From: Cryobacterium soli
Lineage (GTDB): Bacteria > Actinomycetota > Actinomycetes > Actinomycetales > Microbacteriaceae
Direction: 5' to 3'
DNA length: 64,000 bases
Assembly (NCBI RefSeq): GCF_003611035.1
Contig: NZ_CP030033.1
Location: 2,356,001-2,420,000, forward strand
Position numbers and translations under genes: made by a program. This document shows positions 9,746-18,974 of this stretch, in pieces. The stretch's first letter is position 1, and the number at the start of each line of letters is the position of its first letter. Below the pieces are notes generated by a model that was not told the DNA's origin, did no database searches, and worked only from the letters and a program-made list of their open reading frames with translations.

Positions 9746-10256
9746 GCGAGGCGCCAGCCGAGCCGGTGAACGACGGCACGGCGGCTGCGGGCAGGTCAGA
9801 CTCCGACGCAGTGACGGACGGTGCGGCGGCTGAAGGCAAGTCGGACATCCGCACGGCGCATCCGGACATCCTCGTGGCCGCGGTCGCCCTCATCCGCGAG
9901 CGCCGGGTGCTCATGGTCACCGCCGCGGCCGCGACGTGTGGTTCATGCCCGGCGGCAAGATCGACCCCGGTGAGACCGAGGCTGATGCCGCGGCCCGCGA
10001 AGCCTGGGAGGAGGTCGCCGTGCGCGTGGACCCGGTCGCCCTCGTGCCGTTGTTCACGGTCCTGATCCAGGCGCACGGCGAACCAGACGGCCGACTGGTG
10101 CGGATGGCGGTGTTCGGTGCCGAGACCGCCGACGACCCCGCGGCGAGCGCCGAGGTGAGCGCCGTGCACTGGGCATCCAGCGCCGACGAAGGCCGCTGCC
10201 CGCCCGCCGGCGTCGAGGTGCTCCGCCGCCTGCACGCCGCCGACCTCATCGACTGA
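9742..10256 (+). pseudogene. Nudix hydrolase, frameshifted
   Basis: The first frame starts at the ATGA overlap with the upstream gene and reads an Ala/Ser-rich N-terminus and then DILVAAVALIRERRVLMVTA. Around 9921-9930, within a GCC/GCGG run, homology jumps one frame to DVWFMPGGKIDPGETEADA. One missing C would restore the expected TARGRDVWFMPGGKID. The second frame carries the Nudix box GKIDPGETEADAAAREAWEE, followed by VAV where the box normally has x-G-U, and runs to 10256. As given, the gene yields a truncated product. A natural deletion and a sequencing slip in a GC run cannot be told apart. An internal GTG at 9936 could only start a fragment lacking the first strand. Confidence 0.8.
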
Positions 10257-10267
10257 CCCGCCCCACC

Positions 10268-10333
10268 GGCGAACCGTGAGCAAAGACCGCTAGAACCCAA
10301 GGGGTATTTTTGGGGCTTAACTCACAGTTCGCG
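10268..10333. repeat. Palindromic intergenic repeat, family A copy 1
   Basis: The outer arms GGCGAACCGTGAG and CTCACAGTTCGCG pair with one mismatch and enclose a 40-nt core that includes GGGGCTT. The element follows the Nudix gene stop. A second copy with the same arms and core lies at 26799-26850. Confidence 0.75.
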
Positions 10334-10361
10334 GGAGGGGACGCGGGCGTACCCTGCCTGC

Positions 10362-10943
10362 ATGACCGACCACGTGCCCCTGCCCTGGGACCATATCCGG
10401 CTCTGGGAGATCGGACAGTTGCAGACCGACACCGGGCTGGGCCTCGAGCACTGGCTCGCGCGCATCCGGGACGTCGCGCCGACGACGCCCACCGAGCTGC
10501 GCGTCTGGCTCGCTCAGGAGGGGGTGAGCGGATATTCACGGGCGCTCCTGGTACACGAGACGTTCGGTTACCCCAACTCCACCGTGCGGGCCGCCGACCA
10601 GCTGCTTGACGCCCAGTACGCCGACCGTCCGACGCTCCGGCCGATCCTGGACGCCGTGCTGCTCTACGCGGGTGACCTCGACGATGTGGGCATCCGCACG
10701 CATGACACTCACGTAGCGCTGGCAGGCCCAAACCGCACCTTCGCCGTGATCCAACCGACCACCCAGAAACGGGTGGACCTGGGGCTCCGCATCGAGGTTC
10801 CCGCCGCGGCGCCGGACACCCGGCTGCAGCCGGCCACGCACCTCGGGGCCGACTTCCCGGCCAGCATCCCGCTCACCTCGGCCGGCCAGGTGGACTCAGA
10901 GGTCGCCGCCTGGCTCAAGTTCGCCTACGACACCGCCGGCTGA
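10362..10943 (+). CDS. DUF5655 domain protein
   Basis: This is a 193-residue cytoplasmic protein. The N-terminal third (TTPTELRVWLAQEGVSGYSRALLVHETFGYP) resembles the small helical DUF4287-type module. The C-terminal half, with TFAVIQPTTQKRVDLGLRI and a final EVAAWLKFAYDTAG helix, matches the DUF5655 pattern. The biochemical role of this family is not known to me. The start at 10362 has TACCCT 6 nt upstream and no ribosome-binding site, so a leaderless transcript is likely. The gene stands alone between a palindromic repeat and a long intergenic region. Confidence 0.75.
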   Translation: MTDHVPLPWDHIRLWEIGQLQTDTGLGLEHWLARIRDVAPTTPTELRVWLAQEGVSGYSRALLVHETFGYPNSTVRAADQLLDAQYADRPTLRPILDAVLLYAGDLDDVGIRTHDTHVALAGPNRTFAVIQPTTQKRVDLGLRIEVPAAAPDTRLQPATHLGADFPASIPLTSAGQVDSEVAAWLKFAYDTAG

Positions 10944-11301
10944 ACCGGCGACCAACCCGACAGACCTGAATCCGACAAGCCCGAGCCCGACGACACGACG
11001 TCGGTCGAACCGGGCCGAACCCGCGGGGACACCGGGCACGCATGACGGCGAACTATAGCGTCGAGAGCCTGACTCGCACCACCCCCTCAGGGGTCCCGGG
11101 CGGAACTCTCGGTGCCGAGCCCCGTCTTGGCCAGTAGTGGCGCGAGGACGGTCGAACTGCGATTTCGTCACGGAAAAAACTTGATCTTCGGAGTTCACAG
11201 CTTTCTCTTGAACCACTGCGGAGGCCGCATGACGATGGTGCAATCCAGAGAAGGGCGCTCGACGTCCACGTCTCATGATCATCGATTCCTCAAGGAGAAT
11301 C
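10944..11301. other. Intergenic region upstream of the stress-type operon
   Basis: No gene is supported in these 358 bases. There is a short hairpin of the form ACCCC-CTCA-GGGGT near 11080-11093, a TATAGC hexamer near 11054, and an A-run followed by TTGATC near 11180 that could be part of a promoter. No complete promoter can be called. The last 10 bases contain AAGGAG, the ribosome-binding site of the next gene. Confidence 0.4.
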
Positions 11302-12143
<842 letters not shown>

Positions 12144-12147
<4 letters not shown>

Positions 12148-12560
12148 GCGACCTCCCCACCCCCTCCGAACGGAAGGCCGCCGACACCTCCCTCGGCGAC
12201 CTCCTGGGCGAGGTCACCCGGGACGTATCCGATTTGATGCGACAGGAAGTCGCGCTGGCCAAGGCCGAGGTCCGTCAGTCGGCCAGCAAGGCCGGCAAGG
12301 GCGCCGGCCTGTTCGGCGGGGCCGGGTATGCAGGCCACCTCACCGTGCTCTTCCTGTCCCTTGCCGCCTGGTGGGGCCTCGGGCATGTCATGGACATCGC
12401 CTGGGCGGCCGTGATCGTGGCCATTGTGTGGGCCATCGTCGCCGCCGTCCTCTTCGTCCTTGGCCGGCGGGAGCTCAAGGCCGTGCGCGGCGCACCCGAA
12501 ACCGTCGACTCCCTGAAGCAGATTCCAGACGCACTGAAAAGAAACGAGGAAAACCGATGA
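12144..12560 (+). CDS. Holin-X / DUF1469-type membrane protein
   Basis: This is a 138-residue protein. The N-terminal amphipathic segment LGDLLGEVTRDVSDLMRQEVALAKAEVRQS is followed by two adjacent membrane helices (about residues 58-100), the pattern of the putative Actinobacteriota Holin-X family (PF07332). Such proteins are not proven holins and usually sit next to DUF3618 proteins, as here. ATGA overlaps join it to the genes on both sides. A membrane-scaffold or envelope-stress role is inferred from context only. Confidence 0.82.
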
Positions 12561-13144
12561 GCTCCTACAGCACACCTACCCCCGCATCCGACGACCCAGA
12601 GGTCCTGCGGGCCCAGATCGAAGAAACCCGGCGCGAGCTCGGCAGCGACGTCGACGCCCTGGCCGACAAGGTCGCACCGGGCAAGATCGTGCAGCGTCAG
12701 ACCGACAAGGTCAAGGGCGCCTTCGGCTCGATGAAGGACAGGGTCATGGGATCGGCGTCCGACGCCGGGTCATCGCTCGGCGGCGTGGCGGACGAGGCCT
12801 CCGGCGTGGCCAGGAACGTCGCCGACCAAGCGAAGGGCAATCCACTCGCCGTGGGGCTGATCGCCTTCGGTGTGGGCTGGCTGGCCTCCTCGCTGATCCC
12901 CGCGAGCACCGCGGAGAAGAGGATCGCGTCCAACGTCAAGGATGCGGCAGAGCCTCTCGCCCACCAGGTGACGGACGCGGCGAAAGAGGTGGGCGAGAAC
13001 CTCAAGCAGCCGCTGGCCGACGCGGCCGACGCCGTGAAGGGAACGGCGACCGACGCCGCCGGCACCGTGAAGGCCGAAACCACCTCGTCAGCCGACGACG
13101 TGAAGAACGAAGCCAAGCACGCCGGACAGGGCACCGCGGGGTAG
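12557..13144 (+). CDS. DUF3618 domain protein
   Basis: This is a 195-residue protein. The N-terminal DUF3618 signature is DDPEVLRAQIEETRRELGSD, followed by VDALADKVAPGKIVQRQTDKVK. A glycine-rich membrane segment follows (NPLAVGLIAFGVGWLASSLIP), then a C-terminal tail of Ala/Asp/Lys heptad-like repeats (VKGTATDAAGTVKAETTSSA) that looks like a soluble LEA-type helix. The ATG overlaps the preceding stop by four bases. It is the usual partner of holin-X proteins; function unproven. Confidence 0.82.
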   Translation: MSSYSTPTPASDDPEVLRAQIEETRRELGSDVDALADKVAPGKIVQRQTDKVKGAFGSMKDRVMGSASDAGSSLGGVADEASGVARNVADQAKGNPLAVGLIAFGVGWLASSLIPASTAEKRIASNVKDAAEPLAHQVTDAAKEVGENLKQPLADAADAVKGTATDAAGTVKAETTSSADDVKNEAKHAGQGTAG

Positions 13145-13189
13145 CCCTCAGTGCCCGACACGTGATACCGACGACGAGGAGAGTGCCCG

Positions 13190-14251
13190 GTGGCCCGCAA
13201 CGACACGAGTGAGAAGCAGCAGACGGCGCCGTCGCCCGACGATCCGCGCAAGCCGGACTCGCCGGGAGAGGTCGCCAAGCCGTCCTGGAAGTACGCGCTG
13301 CGCAAGACGGCTCGCGAGTTCACCGCGGACCAATGCACCGACCTCGCCGCGGCACTCACCTACTACGCCGTCCTGTCGATCTTCCCGGCGATGATCGCGA
13401 TCATCTCGCTGCTGGGCGTGGTCGGGCAGGGTGAGCGGTCCACCGACACCGTGCTCTCGCTCATCAACCAGGTCGCTCCCGGCGGTACGGCCGATGTGCT
13501 GCGCGGCCCGCTCGAGCAGTTCAGCTCGTCGCCGGCCGCCGGGTTCGCCCTGGTCTTCGGCATCCTGCTGGCCATCTGGTCGGCCTCCGGCTACGTCGGC
13601 GCATTCAGCCGCGCGATGAACCGCATCTACGAGATCGAGGAGGGGCGCCCGTTCTGGAAGCTCCGCCCGGTGCAGCTGGGTGTGACGATCGTGAGCATCC
13701 TGCTGATCCTGATCATGGTCGTGATCCTGATCGTCTCCGGGCCCGTCACGGATGCGGTGGGCAGCGCGCTCGGCCTCGGCGAGACCGTGCAGATCGTCTG
13801 GTCCATCGCGAAATGGCCGATCCTGGCCCTCGCGGCGGTACTGATCATCGCCATCCTCTACTACGCCACCCCGAACGCCAAGCAACCGAAATTCCGCTGG
13901 ATCAGCATGGGGGCCCTGGTCGCGTTGGTGACCCTGGTGATCGCCTCGTTCCTGTTCGGGCTCTATGTCACGAACTTCTCCAACTACGACCGCACCTACG
14001 GCTCCCTGGCCGGAGTCGTGATCTTCCTGTTGTGGCTCTGGATCGCCAACCTCGCCCTGCTCTTCGGCGGTGAATTCGACGCCGAACTGGAACGCGGCCG
14101 ACAGCTGCAGGCCGGCATCGCGGCTGAGGAAGACATCCAGCTGCCGCCTCGGGACACCCGCAAGAGCGACAAGGCCGCCGAGAAGGAACGAGCCGATGTC
14201 GCCGACGGCCGACGCTTGCGCGAAGAAGGTGCCCGGCGCAGCAAGAAGTGA
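13190..14251 (+). CDS. YihY/BrkB family inner-membrane protein
   Basis: The 353-residue protein starts at a GTG behind GAGGAGAG. It has the YihY hallmark DLAAALTYYAVLSIFPAMIAIISLLG, the SGYVGAFSRAMNRIYEIEEGRPFWKLR region, six or so membrane helices, and GSLAGVVIFLLWLWIANLALLFGGEFDAELER near the end. A charged Lys/Arg tail of about 50 residues follows. The molecular function of the family is unsettled (older RNase BN assignments are wrong). It sits 45 bp behind the DUF3618 gene and 88 bp before Mn-catalase, in one orientation, suggesting a shared stress operon. Confidence 0.9.
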   Translation: MARNDTSEKQQTAPSPDDPRKPDSPGEVAKPSWKYALRKTAREFTADQCTDLAAALTYYAVLSIFPAMIAIISLLGVVGQGERSTDTVLSLINQVAPGGTADVLRGPLEQFSSSPAAGFALVFGILLAIWSASGYVGAFSRAMNRIYEIEEGRPFWKLRPVQLGVTIVSILLILIMVVILIVSGPVTDAVGSALGLGETVQIVWSIAKWPILALAAVLIIAILYYATPNAKQPKFRWISMGALVALVTLVIASFLFGLYVTNFSNYDRTYGSLAGVVIFLLWLWIANLALLFGGEFDAELERGRQLQAGIAAEEDIQLPPRDTRKSDKAAEKERADVADGRRLREEGARRSKK

Positions 14252-14339
14252 CGCGTCGGCAGTCCCTCTGCCCTCATCCTCAGTCTCTGCTCCATCTCCC
14301 TGCCATCTGCTCCACCTCCGCGCCACGAAAGGACAACTG

Positions 14340-15293
14340 ATGTACTTCCACGTGCAACGACTCATCCACGACATCGTCCAAGACGAGCCGGACCCGGCCG
14401 CCGCCAACGCCCTGCAGGAAGGCCTCGGCGGGCAGTTCGGCGAGATGCGCACCATGATGCAATACCTGTTCCAGGCGATGAACTTCCGCGGCCCGGCGGC
14501 CAAGCCCTACCGCGACCTGCTGCAGGGCATTGGCACCGAGGAGATCAGCCATGTCGAACTCATCGGCACCACGATCTCCCGGCTGCTGGACGGCTCGCCC
14601 CGGTACAACGGCACGGTGACCGATCCGCTCGACAAGGCCGGCTCCGGCGGCGCGATCCCCCTGGAGATCGCCCTGGACACGAGTAACATCCACCACTACC
14701 TCGTGGGCGCGCAGGGTGCGCTGCCCGTCGATGCCGCAGGCAACCCGTGGAGCGGGAGCTATGTCTACAACTCCGGCAACCTGGTTCTGGATCTGCTCTA
14801 CAACCTCATGCTCGAATCCACGGGCCGGTTGCAGAAGTGCCGGATCTACGAAATGACCGACAACAAGACCGCCCGCTCCACCATCTCGTACCTCATCGTG
14901 CGGGACCAGGCGCACGAGAACGCCTACGCGAAGGCCTTGGAGACCTTGGGCGTGCACTGGAACACCCTGCTGCCGATCCCCAAGACCAACGCGGAGAAGT
15001 TCCCCGAGGTGAAGAAACTGCTCGACCTGAACCTGCACAGCAAGCAGTACACCTTCGACCTCGCAGGTCAGTCGGAGGCGGGCAAGATCTACCAGGGCAT
15101 GTCCCCCTCCAAGGACGGCACCAACCTGGTCGCCGACGAACAGGCCCCGGAAGGCGTGCCCTCGGTGATCGCCCCCGAGCGGATGGAGGAGTTTGCGCCA
15201 GGACTGGACCCCGACCTGCTCGAGCTGATTCAGGCCACCGCGCTGATGGAGATGGCCGAGGTGGACGCCAGCTACGGCCCGGTCACATCGTGA
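14340..15293 (+). CDS. Manganese catalase
   Basis: This non-haem catalase dismutates hydrogen peroxide with a di-manganese centre. The 317-residue protein begins MYFHVQRLIHDIVQDEPDP, typical of the family. Ligand candidates are Glu35 (GEMRTMM), Glu68 and His71 (TEEISHVEL), and the later Glu and His in LESTGRLQKCRIYEM and DQAHENAYAKAL. The C-terminal lid holds EAGKIYQGMSPSKDGTNLVA-like sequence. AAAGGA precedes the ATG. The stop overlaps the next gene's GTG. Its place behind YihY and the holin-X/DUF3618 genes supports an oxidative or envelope stress operon. Confidence 0.95.
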   Translation: MYFHVQRLIHDIVQDEPDPAAANALQEGLGGQFGEMRTMMQYLFQAMNFRGPAAKPYRDLLQGIGTEEISHVELIGTTISRLLDGSPRYNGTVTDPLDKAGSGGAIPLEIALDTSNIHHYLVGAQGALPVDAAGNPWSGSYVYNSGNLVLDLLYNLMLESTGRLQKCRIYEMTDNKTARSTISYLIVRDQAHENAYAKALETLGVHWNTLLPIPKTNAEKFPEVKKLLDLNLHSKQYTFDLAGQSEAGKIYQGMSPSKDGTNLVADEQAPEGVPSVIAPERMEEFAPGLDPDLLELIQATALMEMAEVDASYGPVTS

Positions 15294-16465
15294 GGGCCCT
15301 CACCTGGCAGGGTAAACGTTCTGTCAGCGTCGAAACCGTGCCGGATCCTGTCATCGAAGAGCCCACGGATGTCGTCATCCGGATCACCTCGACGGCCATC
15401 TGCGGTTCGGACCTGCACCTCTACGAGGTCCTTGGACCGTTCCTGTCGGCCGGGGACGTGCTCGGCCACGAGTCCATGGGCGTCGTGGAAGAGGTGGGCG
15501 CCGAGGTGCGCACCCTCCAGCCGGGCGACCGGGTGGTGATCCCGTTCGTGATCGCCTGCGGGCACTGCTTCATGTGCCGGCGCGGGCTGACCACGCAGTG
15601 CGAGACCACCCAGAACCGCGCGCATGACAGCGGTGCCTCGCTCTACGGGTATACCGAGCTGTACGGCTCGGTGCCCGGCGGCCAGGCCGAACGGCTGCGG
15701 GTGCCGCTGGCCGACTTCAACGCGCACAAGGTCGGCCACGACCTGCCCGACGAGCGGTACCTGTTCCTCAGCGACATCCTGCCCACCGCCTGGCAGGGGG
15801 TGTCCTACGCGGACCTGCCCGAAGGCGGCGTACTCGGAGTGCTCGGTCTCGGCCCGGTCGGACAGTTCGTGGGACGCATCGGCCGGCATCTCGGCCACCG
15901 TGTCGTGGCCGTCGACCCGGTCCCCGAGCGCCGCCTGATGGCCGAACGGTACGGCATCGAGGCCCTGGACCTCACCGAGGATGCCCTCGACCAGTTGCGC
16001 GACCGCACCGACGGGCGCGGCCCCGATTCGGTGGTGGATGCGGTGGGCCTCGAGGCTCACGGCGCGCCAGGGGCCGGCTTCGCCCAGGCGGCCGTTGGGC
16101 TGCTGCCGGACGCCCTGGCCAAGAAGGTGATGACCACGGCGGGGCTCGACCGACTCAGCGCCCTGAACCTCGCCTTCGGTTCCGTGCGGCGCGGCGGCAC
16201 CGTCTCGCTCAGCGGCGTCTACGCCGGGGTGGCCGATCCGCTGCCGATGCGCTCGCTCTTCGACAAGCAGGTCACGATCCGGATGGGTCAGTGCAATGTG
16301 CAGCGCTGGCTCGACGAGGTGGTTCCCCTGGTGGAAGACCCGTCCGACCCGCTGGGCGTGCAAGACCTGGTGACGCACCGGGTGCCGCTGGAGAGGGCGC
16401 CGGAGATGTACGAGTTGTTCCAGAAGAAGGAGAAGGGCTGCATCAAGGTTGTGCTGACGCCCTGA
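15290..16465 (+). CDS. Zinc-dependent alcohol dehydrogenase, formaldehyde-dehydrogenase-like
   Basis: This 391-residue medium-chain dehydrogenase has the catalytic zinc site in STAICGSDLHLYEVLG and GDVLGHESMGVVEEVG, the structural zinc cysteines CGHCFMCRRGLTTQC, and a Rossmann loop GLGPVGQFVGR. The long QNRAHDSGASLYGYTELYGSVPGGQAE insertion and overall length match glutathione-independent formaldehyde/threonine-type dehydrogenases often found next to catalases. The substrate cannot be assigned. The GTG overlaps the catalase stop (GTGA), so translation is coupled. Confidence 0.9.
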   Translation: MRALTWQGKRSVSVETVPDPVIEEPTDVVIRITSTAICGSDLHLYEVLGPFLSAGDVLGHESMGVVEEVGAEVRTLQPGDRVVIPFVIACGHCFMCRRGLTTQCETTQNRAHDSGASLYGYTELYGSVPGGQAERLRVPLADFNAHKVGHDLPDERYLFLSDILPTAWQGVSYADLPEGGVLGVLGLGPVGQFVGRIGRHLGHRVVAVDPVPERRLMAERYGIEALDLTEDALDQLRDRTDGRGPDSVVDAVGLEAHGAPGAGFAQAAVGLLPDALAKKVMTTAGLDRLSALNLAFGSVRRGGTVSLSGVYAGVADPLPMRSLFDKQVTIRMGQCNVQRWLDEVVPLVEDPSDPLGVQDLVTHRVPLERAPEMYELFQKKEKGCIKVVLTP

Positions 16466-16502
16466 GGGGGATGCGTGCGGGGACGGGGATGCGGAAACGA
16501 CG

Positions 16503-16871
16503 ATGAAGCGAATCACCTACAACGGCGAGCCGCTCGTTACCGGCTCGAGTGTCAGCGCTGCCCTCGTGCATTATGTGACCCACGTCTCGACCGCGGCGAC
16601 GGCCGTCGCGGTCGAGATCCCGGTTCTGGAGCACAACGGCACCGTGCGCTCGCACACCCTGATCCTCAGTGCGACCACGCAACTGGACGTCAAGGACGTC
16701 GACGGAGTAGCCGACGGGGAGGAGAACAGGTTCCCGGTCCCCCGGTTCCCGCGCACGAGCGAGGAGGCCTTTCCCCTGGCCGCCGCCGACATCTCGACCC
16801 TGGTCCCGATCCTGGACGAGGACCTCCTGACGGGAGCTGACCGGGACGGAACGGACCGGGTGGCGCCCTGA
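16503..16871 (+). CDS. Conserved small protein of unknown function
   Basis: This is a 122-residue protein starting MKRITYNGEPLVTGSSVSAALVHYVTHV. It contains no recognisable motif, signal peptide or membrane segment. The beta-rich first half and acidic tail (LDEDLLTGADRDGTD) suggest a compact soluble domain. It follows the dehydrogenase by 37 bp on the same strand and is probably the last gene of the stress-type operon. Its N-terminus loosely resembles the K-L-I-Y-D-G start of the DUF7882-like protein encoded convergently next door, but I cannot show homology. Confidence 0.7.
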   Translation: MKRITYNGEPLVTGSSVSAALVHYVTHVSTAATAVAVEIPVLEHNGTVRSHTLILSATTQLDVKDVDGVADGEENRFPVPRFPRTSEEAFPLAAADISTLVPILDEDLLTGADRDGTDRVAP

Positions 16872-16894
16872 CCCGACTGGCAGCATCCGGCCCG

Positions 16895-17191
16895 TCAGCT
16901 TCCCGGTTCGGCACTGAGCAGCAGCCCGTGCCCGCTGTTGGCCGACAGCGTCAGCGCCTCGATCCACGCCCGGTTGAGACTCGGGGTTTTCCCGCCGTAG
17001 TACTTGAAATACAGGGGGATGCCCGGATGCAGCCACACACTGGACCGGCCTGCGCCAACCGTGGGCGAGTCGTTCCAGGACAGGAAGAAGCTCTCGCCCC
17101 GGCGCAGCTTGGAACCGATGACGACCTGCAGGTGCACGAGGGCGCGGTCGTCGAATTCGACCTCGATACCGTCGTAGATGAGCTTTCCGAT
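16895..17191 (-). CDS. DUF7882-like small protein with a predicted ATC start codon
   Basis: The 98-residue product reads GKLIYDGIEVEFDDRALVHLQ from its second codon. The core is GESFFLSWND, SVWLHPGIPLYFKYYGG and the helix SLNRAWIEALTLSANSGHG. This matches a small family common in Microbacteriaceae whose members start M-G-K-L-I-Y. Here the codon in the Met position is ATC (17191-17189). AAAGGAG (17205-17199) lies exactly 7 nt upstream, where it would serve this start. The first conventional start in frame is a GTG at 17137, which would remove the conserved first strand. The gene follows nnrD on the same strand. Function unknown. Confidence 0.72.
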   Translation of the reverse strand: MGKLIYDGIEVEFDDRALVHLQVVIGSKLRRGESFFLSWNDSPTVGAGRSSVWLHPGIPLYFKYYGGKTPSLNRAWIEALTLSANSGHGLLLSAEPGS

Positions 17192-17217
17192 GATGTGACT
17201 CCTTTGGTGTGCCGGTC

Positions 17218-18117
17218 TCAGGCCCGCTGGCCCAGTTCGGCCAGTAGTGCGGGCAGCTCGAGCACGAGTTCGCGGGCGAGGTACCCGGTGGGGCCTACCC
17301 CGGCATTCAACCTGTCGCCCGCCGCGGCGTGCAGGTAGGTGCCCCAGCAGGCCGCCTGTGCGGGGCCGGCGCCGCGGGCGAGCAGGCCGGCGATGGCGCC
17401 GGCAAGCACGTCTCCGCTGCCCGAGGTGGCCAGTCCGCCCTGGCCGGTGCCCGCCAGCCAGAGCTGCCCGTCGGGAGCGGCGATGACGCCCTGGCAGCTC
17501 ACGGTGGCCGCATAGCGGGTCGCGATCTCGGCGATGTCGTCGCAGAGGTCCTCCGGACCGCCGTCGGGGGCAGCCGTGAGTTCGCGGCCGAGCAGCACCG
17601 CCGCCTCGGCCGGGTTAGGGGTCAGTACCAGCTCCTCGGCCGAATGGTACCCGTCGCCGAGGCCCGGCAACGCGCCAAGGGCATAGGCGTCCAGGAGCAG
17701 CCGGGTGTCGCTGCCCAGCAGCCCGGGCAGAACACTCAGCAGCGCTCGCGCCTCCTCGGCGTCGTCGAGGCCGCTGCCGACCACGACGGCGTCGGCCGCC
17801 CGGAGCTCGGCGGCGAGCGCCTCGAGGCCACCGCCCCGCACCGAACCGGCGGTGGTCTCCGCGAGGCCCACCACACCGCTCTCCGGCAGCACCACGGCAA
17901 GGGGCACCGCGACGGATGCCGCGACACCTAGCGTGAGCCGGCCGGCGCCCACCCGCAGCGCGGCGGTTCCGGCCAACAGCGCCGCGCCCGGCGACTTGCG
18001 TGCCCCGCCGATCACCACGATCTGGCCGCGGTCGTACTTGGACCGGGCGCCGGCGGGCACCGGCCACTCCCGCAGCAGGTCGGGGGTGATCACCACGGGG
18101 TCAGAACGGGAGGACAT
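17218..18117 (-). CDS. nnrD: ADP-dependent NAD(P)H-hydrate dehydratase
   Basis: The enzyme repairs hydrated NADH/NADPH using ADP. The 299-residue ribokinase-like (CARKD/YjeF C-terminal) protein has YDRGQIVVIGGARKSPGAALL, VLTPNPAEAAVLL and the nucleotide-binding loop GGLATSGSGDVLAGAIAGLL. The YjeF-N epimerase domain is absent, so the epimerase must be encoded elsewhere. The ATG lies inside the end of the phosphatase gene (17-nt overlap), indicating coupled translation. Confidence 0.93.
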   Translation of the reverse strand: MSSRSDPVVITPDLLREWPVPAGARSKYDRGQIVVIGGARKSPGAALLAGTAALRVGAGRLTLGVAASVAVPLAVVLPESGVVGLAETTAGSVRGGGLEALAAELRAADAVVVGSGLDDAEEARALLSVLPGLLGSDTRLLLDAYALGALPGLGDGYHSAEELVLTPNPAEAAVLLGRELTAAPDGGPEDLCDDIAEIATRYAATVSCQGVIAAPDGQLWLAGTGQGGLATSGSGDVLAGAIAGLLARGAGPAQAACWGTYLHAAAGDRLNAGVGPTGYLARELVLELPALLAELGQRA

Positions 18118-18883
18118 CGTCGTCCTTCGAGGTGTGCGACGTCACGTCTGCTCCCGCCGTGAGCAGGTGCGAGACGTCGTTGTAGCCGTCGACCTGCCAC
18201 GGTGCCCCCTGGTCCGGGCGCACCAGCCGGGTGATCGAGCCGTTGAGCAGAGGATCAGTGGCGGCCAGGCGCAGGGCATCGGGTTCGGCCAGGCCCTCGC
18301 AGACCACCCGGAACAACAGGATCACGGCGTCGTGCGACACCACCAGGGCGGTCGGGCCGGTGTCGTCGGCGTCGAGAACGGCCAGGAACGAGCGGATGCG
18401 CAGCGCGACATCCGCCCAGGACTCGCCCCCGGGCGGCCGGTAGTAGAACTTCCCCAGCCGGCGGCGACGGGCTGCCTCGATCGGCAGCCGGTGCTCCACT
18501 CCGCGGTGGGTGAGCAGGTCGAGGACGCCGAGTTCCCGGTCGCGCAGCCTCTCGTCGGTGACGAGCCGGCGATCCCCTGGCCGGCCGGCCAGCGCGATGC
18601 CCGCGGTCTCCGCGGCCCGGCGGTACGGCGACACCCAGACCGAGTCGGGGTACTCCTCCCGCGGCCGGGAATCGAACCAGCGGCGGAGCGCGGTGGCCTG
18701 CTCTGTTCCCGTGGTCGTCAGCGGAACATCCGCGTCGCGCACCGGCATGTCGATGATCTCGGCGCCGGCGGCTTCGGCGGCTGAGGCGGCCACGTTCGCG
18801 GCGCTCTCGCCGTGCCGCACGAGAATCAGGGTGCGCGCTCCGCCGGGCTGATCGACGAGGGCTCTGAGCCCGCCTTTCTTCAT
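18101..18883 (-). CDS. Histidine phosphatase superfamily protein
   Basis: This 260-residue phosphoglycerate-mutase-like protein has the catalytic loop TLILVRHGESAAN, the YRRAAETAGIAL second arginine segment, ERLRDRELGVLDLL, GGESWADVALRIRSFL, and ALVVSHDAVILLFR with the second catalytic His. The substrate is unknown. GAGGAAG lies just before the ATG. It forms an operon with nnrD and the DUF7882-like gene downstream, and is separated from the upstream SDR gene by a strong terminator. Confidence 0.9.
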   Translation of the reverse strand: MKKGGLRALVDQPGGARTLILVRHGESAANVAASAAEAAGAEIIDMPVRDADVPLTTTGTEQATALRRWFDSRPREEYPDSVWVSPYRRAAETAGIALAGRPGDRRLVTDERLRDRELGVLDLLTHRGVEHRLPIEAARRRRLGKFYYRPPGGESWADVALRIRSFLAVLDADDTGPTALVVSHDAVILLFRVVCEGLAEPDALRLAATDPLLNGSITRLVRPDQGAPWQVDGYNDVSHLLTAGADVTSHTSKDDDVLPF

Positions 18884-18918
18884 TTCTTCCTCCGCGCTGA
18901 GAAGTGAGTCGAGTCGTG

Positions 18919-18945
18919 CCGGGTGGTCACGTCGTGACCACCCGG
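18919..18945 (-). terminator. Terminator downstream of SDR gene
   Basis: Perfect 12-bp arms (18919-18930 and 18934-18945, CCGGGTGGTCAC and its complement) flank a 3-nt loop. It sits between the SDR stop and the phosphatase start on the same strand, so the two are separate transcripts. Confidence 0.75.
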
Positions 18946-18974
18946 GTGGCGCAGCACCGTGCCCGAGTGCGCCG

